Shown: one piece after another, positions 42,893 to 51,453 of the stretch | Numbering within the stretch: position 1 is the first letter of the stretch | Layout: each line of letters opens with the position of its first letter | DNA from: an uncultured Sphingomonadaceae bacterium | GTDB taxonomy: Bacteria > Pseudomonadota > Alphaproteobacteria > Sphingomonadales > Sphingomonadaceae | Direction: 5' to 3' | DNA length: 64,000 bases | NCBI GenBank assembly: GCA_937995515.1 | Contig: CALKJZ010000018.1 | Span: 50,048 to 114,047 of the forward strand | Translations under genes and position numbers: made by a program | Notes under the pieces: generated by a model | Told to the model about the DNA's origin: nothing | Seen by the model: only the letters and a program-made list of their open reading frames with translations | The model's database searches: none

Positions 42893-43606
42893 ATGGCATC
42901 TGAGCGCGCGGCATCGGCGCTTGCGCGCGCCCTGCCGCGGCTGGCGCTGCTCGGACTGCTCGCGGGCGCCATCGCCCTCTTCTTCGCGCTGGGCCTTTCG
43001 GATGTGCTGACATTCGAGGCGCTGAAGGCCGAGGCAGCCCGGTTTGAGGCGCTGCGCGCGGCCCGGCCGGGCCTTGTCGCGCTGGTGTTCTTCCTTCTCT
43101 ACGTCGCCCTCACGGGCCTGTCGCTGCCGGGCGCCGCGCTGATGACGCTTGCGGCCGGCGCGCTGTTCGGCCTGGTGACGGGAACGGTCCTCGTCTCCTT
43201 CGCCTCGACGATCGGCGCGACATGCGCCTTCCTTGCCGCGCGCTTCCTGTTTCGCGAGGCGGTCCGGCGCCGGCTGGGCGGCCGGCTTGCGGCCGTCGAG
43301 GCGGGCATGGCGAGGGACGGCGCCCTCTACCTCTTCACCCTGCGCCTCGTGCCGATCGTGCCCTTCTTCCTTGTGAACCTGGTGATGGGGCTGACGCCGG
43401 TGCGCACGCGCACCTTCGCACTCGTGAGCCAGGCCGGAATGCTGCCGGGGACAATCGTCTATGTGAATGCCGGCACCGAGCTTGCGGCGATCGAAAGCGC
43501 CGGCGACATCCTCTCGCCCCGGCTGCTCGTTGCGTTCCTGCTTCTTGGCCTCTTCCCCTGGGCCGCGCGCTGGGTGGCCGGGCGCCTGCGGGCGGCGCGC
43601 GCCTGA
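42893..43606 (+). CDS. TVP38/TMEM64-family membrane protein (DedA superfamily)
   Basis: A 237-aa protein with about six hydrophobic helices. The core LPGAALMTLAAGALFGLVTG and FTLRLVPIVPFFLVNLVMGL, RTFALVSQAGMLPGTIVYVN matches the SNARE-associated/VTT domain. The family is implicated in lipid scrambling and membrane homeostasis. First of three genes joined by TGATG overlaps (TVP38, CNT transporter, CDP-alcohol phosphatidyltransferase), which suggests an envelope-lipid role. Confidence 0.9.
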   Translation: MASERAASALARALPRLALLGLLAGAIALFFALGLSDVLTFEALKAEAARFEALRAARPGLVALVFFLLYVALTGLSLPGAALMTLAAGALFGLVTGTVLVSFASTIGATCAFLAARFLFREAVRRRLGGRLAAVEAGMARDGALYLFTLRLVPIVPFFLVNLVMGLTPVRTRTFALVSQAGMLPGTIVYVNAGTELAAIESAGDILSPRLLVAFLLLGLFPWAARWVAGRLRAARA

Positions 43607-44865
43607 TGGTAGCCCTGCAGCAGCTGCAGGGCCTCCTCGGCCTTGCCCTCATCGTTGGCCTTGCACGGCTGGCAGCGCCGCGCGGCGCTTCCGGGCCGGG
43701 ATGGCGGTTCGTTGCCGGTGCCCTTCTCATGCAGCTGATGCTTGCGCTTCTCGTCCTGCGCGTGCCGCCTGTCTGGGCCGCGATGCAGTGGCTGAACCGG
43801 GGAGTCGAGGCCATCGAGCGGGCAACGCTGGTCGGCTCGTCCTACATGTTCGGCTGGGTGGGCGGCGCGCCCGTGCCCTTTCCCACCCTCGAGGGCGGAG
43901 AGGCGCCCATCATCATCGCCTTCCGGATCCTGCCACTCGTGATCGTGCTGTCGGCCCTGTCGGCGCTGCTGTGGCACTGGGGTGTCCTGCGCGCGGCGGT
44001 CAGGGGCCTTGGCTGGGCGCTGGAGCGCACGCTCGGCGTCTCGGGCGTCGTTGGCCTCGGCGCGGGGGCGAGCCTGTTCCTTGGCGTCGTCGAGGCGCCG
44101 CTGGTCCTGCGCGCCTTCCTCGCGCGCGTCTCGCGCGCGGAGCTGTTCCAGATCATGGTGCTCGCGATGGCCACCATCTCCGGGGCGCTGCTCGTGCTCT
44201 ATGCAACCACCATCCGGCCCGTGGTGCCGGATGCGGTGGGGCACATGGTCTCGGCCTCGCTCATCTCGCTGCCCGCCGCGCTGCTGGTTGCGCGGCTGAT
44301 GGAACCGGGCGCGGAGCGGCTTCCCGCTGCGGGCGAGGCGGGGCTGCGCTACCATGGCACGATGGATGCCATCGTTGCGGGCACGACCGAGGGGGTGAAG
44401 CTGTTCCTCGCCGTCATCGGGATCATCATCGTCGTCTTCGCGCTCGTTGCCCTGGCGGACGAGGCGCTCGGCCTGCTGCCGCCGGTGGCCGGCGTGCCGC
44501 TTTCCCTGCGGCGCCTGTTTGGGTGGCTGTTTGCGCCCCTCATGTTTGCAGTCGGCGTGCCCTGGGGCGAGGCGGCGGTCGCAGGCCAGCTGATGGGCAC
44601 CAAGGCCATCCTCAACGAATATGTGGCCTTTCTTGAACTCGCCGCGCTGCCGGCAGGAAGCCTTGCGCCGCGCAGCCTTCTCATCCTCACCTATGCGCTG
44701 TGCGGGGTTGCCAACCTCGCCTCGGTTGGCCTCCTCGTCTCCACCATCGGCACGCTGGCGCCGGCCCGGCGCGCCGAAGTGGCAGCGCTTGGCATGCGGT
44801 CGTGGGCCGCGGGCAACGGCGCCACGCTGATGACAGGCGCCGTCATCGGCCTGTTGGCCAGCTGA
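43606..44865 (+). CDS. Concentrative nucleoside transporter (CNT/NupC family)
   Basis: A 419-aa polytopic transporter of normal length. Characteristic segments include VGSSYMFGWVGG, IIIAFRILPLVIVLSALSAL, GASLFLGVVEAPLVLRAFL, and the C-terminal GTKAILNEYVAFLELA and CGVANLASVGLLVSTIGTL. CNTs import nucleosides with Na+ or H+. Start ATG overlaps the TVP38 stop. The partner genes are lipid-related, so coexpression rather than a shared pathway is the likely reason for linkage. Confidence 0.93.
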   Translation: MVALQQLQGLLGLALIVGLARLAAPRGASGPGWRFVAGALLMQLMLALLVLRVPPVWAAMQWLNRGVEAIERATLVGSSYMFGWVGGAPVPFPTLEGGEAPIIIAFRILPLVIVLSALSALLWHWGVLRAAVRGLGWALERTLGVSGVVGLGAGASLFLGVVEAPLVLRAFLARVSRAELFQIMVLAMATISGALLVLYATTIRPVVPDAVGHMVSASLISLPAALLVARLMEPGAERLPAAGEAGLRYHGTMDAIVAGTTEGVKLFLAVIGIIIVVFALVALADEALGLLPPVAGVPLSLRRLFGWLFAPLMFAVGVPWGEAAVAGQLMGTKAILNEYVAFLELAALPAGSLAPRSLLILTYALCGVANLASVGLLVSTIGTLAPARRAEVAALGMRSWAAGNGATLMTGAVIGLLAS

Positions 44866-45518
44866 TGTTCGACGCACGGCTCCGCCCGCTCATCAATCCA
44901 CCGCTCGATGCCGCAGGGCGCTGGCTGGCCGCGCGCGGCATCGGCGCCAATGCCGTCACGCTTGCCGGGATCCTCGCCGGCCTCGGCGCAGCCCTTGCCA
45001 TTGCGGGCGGGGCCTTCCTTCCTGCGCTTGCGCTCATCCTTCTCTCGCGGCTTCTCGACGGGCTGGACGGGGCCGTTGCACGGGCGACGAGGCTTACCCC
45101 GTTCGGTGCCTATCTCGATATTCTCGGCGACTTTTTCTTCTATGCCGCCATTCCGCTGGCCTTCGGGCTCGTGACGGAAGAAAACCTGCTCCCCGCGCTT
45201 GTGCTGGTGGCAAGCTTCACCCTCACCGGGGTCAGCTTCCTCGCGTTCGCGGCCGTTGCCGCCGGCGAGGGTCTTGCCACCGAGGCGCACGGCAGGAAGG
45301 GGCTGTTCTATTCGACGGGCATCGCCGAGGGGGCGGAGACGATCCTCGTCTTCTGCCTCATGTGCCTGTGGCCAGCGGCCTTCCCGGCGATGGCGTTCGC
45401 ATACGCCGGGCTGTGCCTGCTCACGGTCGGCCAGCGCAGCCTGTGGGCCGCCCGCCTCTTCCGCACCCGCCATCCCGGTGGCAAGAGGCAGGAGACGGGT
45501 GGCAGGCCGCCGGACTAG
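44865..45518 (+). CDS. CDP-alcohol phosphatidyltransferase
   Basis: A 217-aa integral membrane enzyme. The catalytic motif is DGLDGAVARATRLTPFGAYLDILGD, that is DG-x2-AR-x8-G-x3-D-x3-D with all acidic residues present. It has about six helices. It transfers a phosphatidyl group from CDP-diacylglycerol to an alcohol. The alcohol (glycerol-3-P, inositol-P or other) cannot be read from sequence. Starts with TGATG overlap to the CNT gene. Confidence 0.9.
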   Translation: MFDARLRPLINPPLDAAGRWLAARGIGANAVTLAGILAGLGAALAIAGGAFLPALALILLSRLLDGLDGAVARATRLTPFGAYLDILGDFFFYAAIPLAFGLVTEENLLPALVLVASFTLTGVSFLAFAAVAAGEGLATEAHGRKGLFYSTGIAEGAETILVFCLMCLWPAAFPAMAFAYAGLCLLTVGQRSLWAARLFRTRHPGGKRQETGGRPPD

Positions 45519-45526
45519 GAGGGGGC

Positions 45527-46069
45527 ATGGGCAGGGTGATCGGCTGGGTTCTCGGGCTTCTTTTGGCAACCGCCATCGCGTTTGGGCTGTTCGTGCGCTT
45601 TGCGCCGCACCCGGCGGCCGAATGGCATGCCGACCCGCTCACCCTTGCCGACCCTGAGTCGCCCAACTGGTACCGCCTCGTTCCCTCCGGAACCCCGGTT
45701 CCCCCGGGCGCCACGCGGGTCATGGAGGCACCGGCCTATGCCGTGCCGCCCGATGCGCTGGCCCGCGCCTTTCACGCGCACGCGCTGGGCCAGCCGCGCA
45801 CCGTCGCCCTTGCCGGCAGCCCGGAAGAGGGCTGGATGAGCTATGTGCAGCGCACACCGCTCATGCGCTACCCGGATACGGTCTCGGTGCGGATCGTTGA
45901 TCTCGGCAATGGCCGGTCGAGCCTCGCGCTCATCTCCCGCTCGCGGTTTGGCGAAAGCGATCTCGGCGTGAACGAGGAGCGGGTGAAGACATGGATGCGA
46001 ACGCTTCCCGTTCCGATTGCGGGCAAGCCGGATACGCAAGGGGATGCGCGCGCCGGCCTTGCCGGCTGA
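45527..46069 (+). CDS. DUF1499-family protein
   Basis: A 180-aa protein with an N-terminal signal anchor (VIGWVLGLLLATAIAFGLFV). The conserved DUF1499 features are seen around PESPNWYRLVPSG, YVQRTPLMRYPDTVSVRIVD and ALISRSRFGESDLGVNEERV. Function is unknown. AGGAGGGGGC precedes the ATG and it follows the phosphatidyltransferase by 8 bases. Confidence 0.85.
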   Translation: MGRVIGWVLGLLLATAIAFGLFVRFAPHPAAEWHADPLTLADPESPNWYRLVPSGTPVPPGATRVMEAPAYAVPPDALARAFHAHALGQPRTVALAGSPEEGWMSYVQRTPLMRYPDTVSVRIVDLGNGRSSLALISRSRFGESDLGVNEERVKTWMRTLPVPIAGKPDTQGDARAGLAG

Positions 46070-46163
46070 AGGGGGGCTGCCACTCCTCTCCATCCCGCCA
46101 GTCTGGCCGCGGCGGGCCGGCTGCGCCATGGAGCGGGCACGGCAGGCGGGAGGAGGACAGCCA

Positions 46164-46547
46164 ATGTTCAGCCACATCATGGTCGGCGCCGACGATCTCG
46201 AGGCCTCGAAGCGCTTCTACGACGCAACGCTCGGGGCGCTCGGCCACCCGCCCGGCTTTGCCGACGACAGGGGCCGGGTCTTCTGGGTCACGCCGACGGG
46301 CGTCTTTGCCATCAGCAGGCCCATCGACGGTCGGCCGGCCAGCTGCGGCAACGGCAGCACCATCGGCTTTGCAGCGCCCTCGCCCGAGGCGGCCGACGCC
46401 TGGCACGCAGCCGGCGTCGCCAACGGCGGGACCAGCATCGAGGATCCGCCCGGCATCCGCGAGGGGGCCATGGGCCCGCTCTATCTCGCCTATCTGCGCG
46501 ACCCGGCGGGCAACAAGCTGTGCGCGCTGCACCGCATGGGGGGCTGA
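46164..46547 (+). CDS. VOC-family (glyoxalase/bleomycin resistance-like) protein
   Basis: A 127-aa beta-alpha-beta-beta-beta protein. MFSHIMVGADDLEASKRFYD carries the first metal-binding His; the C-terminal GPLYLAYLRDPAGNKLCALH carries the second half with the conserved D-P-x-G-N turn. The substrate is unknown; small VOC proteins include lyases and dioxygenases. GGGAGGAGG is the ribosome-binding site. Ends 9 bases before the convergent cyclophilin gene. Confidence 0.9.
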   Translation: MFSHIMVGADDLEASKRFYDATLGALGHPPGFADDRGRVFWVTPTGVFAISRPIDGRPASCGNGSTIGFAAPSPEAADAWHAAGVANGGTSIEDPPGIREGAMGPLYLAYLRDPAGNKLCALHRMGG

Positions 46548-46556
46548 GCCCGCCTG

Positions 46557-47162
46557 CTAGTCGGCGCGGCGGACAGAGAGGATCGCAACCGGCCTTTCGA
46601 TCATCTGGCCCTTCATCGCGCCTTCGCCGGCGGTTGGCGAAACCGGGGCCGCAAGGATCCTCTGCACCGTCTCCATGCCATCCTCCACCTGGCCGAACAC
46701 GGCAAAGCCCTGGGCGTCGCCGTCGGCCTTCGGGTTGGCATCGAGCGAGGGGAGGGCGCCCACGATGATGAAGAAATCGCCCTGGGCGCTTCCCGGGCTC
46801 CCGCGCGCCATGGAAATCGCGCCATGCGTGTGCGAGAGGCCCGTCTCGCTCGTCGGCTCGTGGCGCACCGGGGGCAGGGCGCGCTTCGGGTCGGCGCGGA
46901 TCCCGCCCTGGATGAGCCCGAGGTCGGAGCGCCCGCCGACCTGCAGCGCGCGGTAGAAGGTGGTGCCGTCGAACCGGCGTGCGTCGACATAGCGCAGGAA
47001 GTTCGCAACCGTGGCGGGCGCCCGGTCTGCCGCCAGCCGCACGCGGATCGGCCCTTCCGATGTCGTGATCACAACCGCAGGCTGCGGCGCGGGAGCCTCC
47101 GCATGGGCGGGCATGAGCGCCGTGGCAAGCGCAGGGAGGAGGGCGAGGGCGGCACGGCGCAT
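46557..47162 (-). CDS. Periplasmic cyclophilin-type peptidyl-prolyl isomerase
   Basis: A 201-aa protein with a signal peptide (residues 1-21, cleavage after AHA). The core has TTFYRALQVGGRSDLGLIQG, SHTHGAISMARGSPGSAQGD FFI-type motif and FAVFGQVEDGMETVQRILA. It catalyses proline isomerisation in periplasmic folding. The mature core is a bacterial short-loop form. Transcribed divergently from the TonB receptor gene with a 128-bp spacer. Confidence 0.92.
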   Translation of the reverse strand: MRRAALALLPALATALMPAHAEAPAPQPAVVITTSEGPIRVRLAADRAPATVANFLRYVDARRFDGTTFYRALQVGGRSDLGLIQGGIRADPKRALPPVRHEPTSETGLSHTHGAISMARGSPGSAQGDFFIIVGALPSLDANPKADGDAQGFAVFGQVEDGMETVQRILAAPVSPTAGEGAMKGQMIERPVAILSVRRAD

Positions 47163-47290
47163 GGGCCATACCCTAGCATGCCCCGGGGTGTGCGAAAATG
47201 GCGGGGGGTCTTCCGTTCATCGGGTGTTAGGGTGAAAAGGTCAACGGGCGCGCCCGCGCTGCCTTCCTCTCCTGATCCGGATCCATTATC

Positions 47291-50176
47291 ATGCCCCAAT
47301 CCTACGCCGTCTCGCTGGCCGTGCTTGCCCTGCTGGTCGCGCCATGGCCGGCCGCGGCAGCCGGCGGCGAGGCAGGCGACAAGACCGCCGAGCCCGGGCA
47401 GGCCGATGTGCCCGGGCAGGCCGGAAGGCCGCGCGGCGCCGCCCCGCCCATCGACGACATGATGATGGACGAGGAAATCGTGGTGAGTGCCGGTCGGCCG
47501 CCCGGGCAGGTGATCGGCACCGTCCGGCCCGAGATCGAGCTGGGCCCGCGCGACATCCGCGCATTCGGCGCCTCCTCGCTCGCCGACCTCCTGCAGCAGC
47601 TGGGGCCGCAGCTGCAGAGCGGGGCAGGGCGGGGCGCCGGGCCGCCGCTCGTGCTGCTGAACGGCCAGCGGGTCTCGGGCTTCCGCGAGATCCGCAACTA
47701 TCCGCCCGAAGCCATCCTGCGCGTGGATATTCTGCCGGAGGAGGCGGCGCTTGCCTATGGCGCCCGGCCGAACCAGCGGGTGATCAACTTCGTGCTGCGA
47801 CCGCGCTTCCGCTCGGAGACGGCCGAAGCGCGCGCCGGTGCCACCACCGCCGGCGGCCGGGAAGAAGGCGAGGTGGAACTCAACCTGCTGCGCATCCGCT
47901 CCGGCGTGCGCATGAGCCTCGATGCCGAGCACCAGCGGGCAGCGCGCCTGCTCGAGTCCGAGCGCGCGGTGGCCGACCGCGCAGCCGGCCAGCCCTTCGC
48001 GGTTGGCGGCAACATCGTCTCGACGGTGCCCGGCGGCGAGATCGACCCGGCGCTCTCCGCGCTTGCCGGAGCGCGTGTCACGGTCGCGGCCGTCCCGTCG
48101 TCGGCCGCCTCCGCCGCGCCTGGCCTTGCCGATTTCGTGCCCGGCGCCGGCCGGCCCGCCGCAACCGACCAGCGCGATGTGCGCACCCTCCTGCCCGAGA
48201 CCCGCCGCACGGTCCTCGGCGGCACCATCGCCGGGCAGATCGGGGGCGGCACCGGCGCCTCGCTCAACGGCCGGCTGGAACTGGGAAGCAGTCTGTCGCT
48301 TCTCGGCCTTGCGCCTGCCGCACTGGTCGTGCCGGCCGGCAATCCCTTCTCGCCCTTTGCCGCCGATGTCGCGCTGCTGCGGCTGGACCCGGCGCGGCCT
48401 CTTGTCCGCCAGAGCGACACGGCGAATGCGCGCCTCGGCGTTGCGCTCGATGGCCGGCTCGGCGGGTGGCGCTGGTCGTTCACCGGTTCGTTCGAGCACG
48501 ACCGGGCCGATACGCTGACCGACCGGCGGCTGGAGGTGGCGGCCGTGCAGCAGCGGCTGCGCGATGGCGACCCGGACCTGAACCCGTTTGGCCCGGCGGT
48601 GCTCGGCTCGCCTGCCGCGCAGGCGCTCGCGCGCAGCCGCGCCGACACGCTGGGCGGCGAGCTGGTTCTGAACGGCGGCCTGTTCCGCCTGCCTGCGGGC
48701 GAGGTGAGCGCGTCGCTCAAGGCCGGCGGCGAGACCCGGCGGATCGCCTCGGATGCCGTGCGCGAGGGCGAGGTTTCCCGCACTCGGCTGGGGCGCGACG
48801 CAGGGCGCGCGCAGGCGAGCCTCGATCTGCCGCTTGCCTCTCGCCGCGAGGGGGTGCTGGAGGCGCTCGGCAACCTCACGCTCAATGCCAATCTGGCGGC
48901 GGAGACCCTCTCCGATTTTGGCACGCTCCTCACGTTCGGCGGCGGGCTGAACTGGTCGCCCGGGAGGCCGCTTGCAATCAACGCCTCCTGGTCGCGCGAG
49001 GAGGGAGCACCCACCATCGGCCAGCTCGGCAACCCGCCTGTTGAAACACCCAATGTGCGGGTGTTCGACCAGCTGACCGGTGAAACCGTGGACGTAACCC
49101 GGCTGGATGGCGGCAACCCCGACCTCCTGGCCGACCGCCGCGACGTGCTGCGGGTCGGCCTTTCGCTGCGGCCGTTCGAGAGGCGCAATCTCACGCTTTC
49201 GGCCACCTATGTCGGAAGCCGCCTGGAGAATCCGGTCAATGCCCTGCCCGCACTCTCGCCCGAGATCGAGGCGGCCTTTCCCGACCGGTTCGTGCGCGAT
49301 TCCACCGGCAGGCTCGTCCGGATCGATGCCCGCCCGGTCAACTTCGAACGCGCAGACCGCGAAGAAATCCGTTATGGCTTCAGCCTGTTCCAGCAGCTTC
49401 CTCCAACGAGGGCCGAGCGTGCCCGCACCGAGGCGCTGCGCGCGGAGATCCTGCGCCGCCGCGAGGCCGCCGAGGCGGCAGCGCGCCGCGAGGGCGGCGA
49501 GGCAGCGGGCACGCCGCCCGCAGCTGGCGCCCTCCCGTCCGGGTCAACGGCCGGCGGAGCCCCGGGCGGGATCGGTGTCCCAGGCGGGGTTAGTGTCCCG
49601 GGCGGGTTCGGCGGCGGCGGCCGCGGCGGTCCGCCGCCCGGGGTCGGGCCGGGCGGGGGGCTGCAGCTGTCGCTCTTTCATACCGTGCGCCTGAGGGAGG
49701 TCATCCTCGTCCGCGAGGGCGTGCCGGTGCTCGACCTGCTCGACGGGTCGGCCGTGGGCGACCGGGGCGGCCAGCCGCGGCATGAGGTGCAGCTGCGTGC
49801 CGGGCTCAACCGGGGTGGGCTTGGGGCGCGGGTGGATCTGAACTGGCAGAGCGGAACCGAAGTCCGGGTCAATCCGTCGGGCGGAGTCTCGCCGGGGGAT
49901 CTCCTCTGGTCGAGCCTTGGCACGGTGAACCTGCGCCTGTTTGTCGATCTTGGCCAGGCCACCGGGCGGGGATTTACGGACCCATGGCTGCGCGGGCTGC
50001 GCGTGACGCTGCGGGTGGACAATCTCTTCGATGCAAGGCCACAGGTTGAAAGCCGGCTGGGCGAGACACCCGCGGGGCTCGAACCCGACAGGCTCGACCC
50101 GGCCGGGCGGCGGGTTCTCCTTTCGGTCCGCAAGCTGTTCGTGCCGGTGCCGGCCTTCCTGCGCCGCCCGGCCTGA
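47291..50176 (+). CDS. TonB-dependent outer-membrane receptor
   Basis: A 961-aa outer-membrane protein. The signal peptide is residues 1-23 (LALLVAPWPAAAA). A plug domain follows with EIVVSAGRPPGQVIG and IRAFGASSLADLLQQLGPQL. The barrel has alternating beta segments and a Gly/Pro-rich loop (near residues 755-795). The C-terminus is RRVLLSVRKLF followed by 11 extra residues, so the last strand does not end in the usual aromatic. It imports a bulky ligand with TonB energy; the ligand is unknown. It lacks a clear TonB box but has MMMDEEIVVSA, a plausible one. Confidence 0.88.
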   Translation: MPQSYAVSLAVLALLVAPWPAAAAGGEAGDKTAEPGQADVPGQAGRPRGAAPPIDDMMMDEEIVVSAGRPPGQVIGTVRPEIELGPRDIRAFGASSLADLLQQLGPQLQSGAGRGAGPPLVLLNGQRVSGFREIRNYPPEAILRVDILPEEAALAYGARPNQRVINFVLRPRFRSETAEARAGATTAGGREEGEVELNLLRIRSGVRMSLDAEHQRAARLLESERAVADRAAGQPFAVGGNIVSTVPGGEIDPALSALAGARVTVAAVPSSAASAAPGLADFVPGAGRPAATDQRDVRTLLPETRRTVLGGTIAGQIGGGTGASLNGRLELGSSLSLLGLAPAALVVPAGNPFSPFAADVALLRLDPARPLVRQSDTANARLGVALDGRLGGWRWSFTGSFEHDRADTLTDRRLEVAAVQQRLRDGDPDLNPFGPAVLGSPAAQALARSRADTLGGELVLNGGLFRLPAGEVSASLKAGGETRRIASDAVREGEVSRTRLGRDAGRAQASLDLPLASRREGVLEALGNLTLNANLAAETLSDFGTLLTFGGGLNWSPGRPLAINASWSREEGAPTIGQLGNPPVETPNVRVFDQLTGETVDVTRLDGGNPDLLADRRDVLRVGLSLRPFERRNLTLSATYVGSRLENPVNALPALSPEIEAAFPDRFVRDSTGRLVRIDARPVNFERADREEIRYGFSLFQQLPPTRAERARTEALRAEILRRREAAEAAARREGGEAAGTPPAAGALPSGSTAGGAPGGIGVPGGVSVPGGFGGGGRGGPPPGVGPGGGLQLSLFHTVRLREVILVREGVPVLDLLDGSAVGDRGGQPRHEVQLRAGLNRGGLGARVDLNWQSGTEVRVNPSGGVSPGDLLWSSLGTVNLRLFVDLGQATGRGFTDPWLRGLRVTLRVDNLFDARPQVESRLGETPAGLEPDRLDPAGRRVLLSVRKLFVPVPAFLRRPA

Positions 50177-50188
50177 GCCGCTCAGGCC
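50170..50188. terminator. Bidirectional hairpin spanning both convergent stop codons
   Basis: GGCCTGAG-CCG-CTCAGGCC: perfect 8-bp arms with a 3-base loop. The left arm contains the receptor stop TGA (50174-50176) and the right arm contains the acyl-CoA dehydrogenase stop (50182-50184, minus). It could end or stabilise both messages. No T-run. Confidence 0.55.
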
Positions 50189-51327
50189 GCCTCGGCGGAG
50201 ATCGCCTCCTCGATCCGGCCGAAGTGGAAGTCGGCATCGCCAAAGGCCGATTCCAGCATCGTCAGCCGCTTGAAATAATGGCCCGCGGCGAGCTCGTTGG
50301 TAATCCCGATTCCCCCGTGGATCTGCACGGCCGACTGGCCGAGGAAGCGGGCTCCGCGCGCGATCCGGGCCTTGGCCTGCGAGACGGCCCGCGCCCGCTC
50401 GGGCGCCGGCAGGCCGAGCTTCAATGTCGCCATGTAGGTGAGCGAGACCGCCTGCTCGACCTCCATGAACATGTCGACCAGCCGGTGCTGGATCACCTGG
50501 AACTTTCCGATCGGCTGCCCGAACTGGGTGCGCTGCCGCGCATAGTCGAGCGTCAGCTCGTGGAGCCGGCGCATGGTGCCGGCCGCTTCCGCGCAGGTGG
50601 CCGCCGCGGCCCGGTCGAACAGCTCTTCCAGAAGCGGCAGGGCATGGCCTTCGGCGCCGATCAGCGCGTCGGCACCGGCCTTGGCATTCTCGAAGCTCAG
50701 TTCCGAGGCGAGGTGGCCATCGACCGTCAGATAGTCTCGCCGCGCGATTCCGGGCGCATCAGCCGGCACGAGGAGCAGCGAGACACCGGCCGCCTCGTCG
50801 TCGGTCCCGCCGGTGCGCGCGCTCACGAGGAAGTGGGTGGCATAGGGGGCACCGATCACCACCGCCTTTTCGCCCGAGAGCGCCCAGCCCGCCCCATCGG
50901 CCGAGGCGCGCGTGCGGAGGTTGGCAATGTTGTAGCGGGCCTGGCGCTCGGCCCAGGCAAAGGCGATGATGATGTCGCCGGAGATGATCCCCGGGATAAG
51001 CGAATCGCCAAGCGGTCCGCCGGCAAGCTCGAGCGCGCCGCCGCCGATCACCACCGTGGGCAGATAGGGCTCGCAGGCGATCGCCCGGCCCAGCTCTTCC
51101 ATGATCACCATCGAGTCGACCGGCCCGCCACCGAAGCCGCCGTGCCGCTCCGCAAAGGGCGCACCAAGGATTCCAAGCTCGGTTGCAAGCGCTTTCCAGA
51201 TGCCCGGATCGCGCCGTACCGGCGAGGCCAGCATGGCCTGCCGCCGGTCGAAATCATAGGCCTCTGCCAGATAGCGGCGCAGCGTGTCGCGCAGCATCGA
51301 TTGCGTTTCGCTGAAGTTGAAATCCAC
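50182..51327 (-). CDS. Acyl-CoA dehydrogenase, small subunit type (PimD-like)
   Basis: A 381-aa flavoprotein. The N-terminal helices (MDFNFSETQSMLRDTLRRYL) precede LGILGAPFAERHGGFGGGPV and the FAD-binding C-terminal domain (GKFQVIQHRLVDMFMEVEQA, QIHGGIGITNELAAGHYFKR). The catalytic Glu position is not certain, as in many subunits of paired dehydrogenases. The GTG start at 51327 follows GGGGAGG. It lies downstream of a second dehydrogenase in the same direction (126-bp gap); the pair resembles pimeloyl- or other dicarboxyl-CoA dehydrogenases. Confidence 0.88.
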   Translation of the reverse strand: MDFNFSETQSMLRDTLRRYLAEAYDFDRRQAMLASPVRRDPGIWKALATELGILGAPFAERHGGFGGGPVDSMVIMEELGRAIACEPYLPTVVIGGGALELAGGPLGDSLIPGIISGDIIIAFAWAERQARYNIANLRTRASADGAGWALSGEKAVVIGAPYATHFLVSARTGGTDDEAAGVSLLLVPADAPGIARRDYLTVDGHLASELSFENAKAGADALIGAEGHALPLLEELFDRAAAATCAEAAGTMRRLHELTLDYARQRTQFGQPIGKFQVIQHRLVDMFMEVEQAVSLTYMATLKLGLPAPERARAVSQAKARIARGARFLGQSAVQIHGGIGITNELAAGHYFKRLTMLESAFGDADFHFGRIEEAISAEAA

Positions 51328-51453
51328 CCCGTCCTCCCCTTGTGTGGCCCTCTTCCCGATCGTGCGGCGCTCTTTTTGCGGCCCGTGCGCGGGGCCGCTT
51401 CAGGCCCCGGCTCTGGCCGGGCCCGCAGCTGCGTGGCGGGCACCTCGAGCCTC

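Noticed and set aside
47163-47290. TTGACC-N17-GATGAA as a promoter for the cyclophilin gene
   Set aside because: The -10 match is poor and no second line of evidence exists, so it was not listed.
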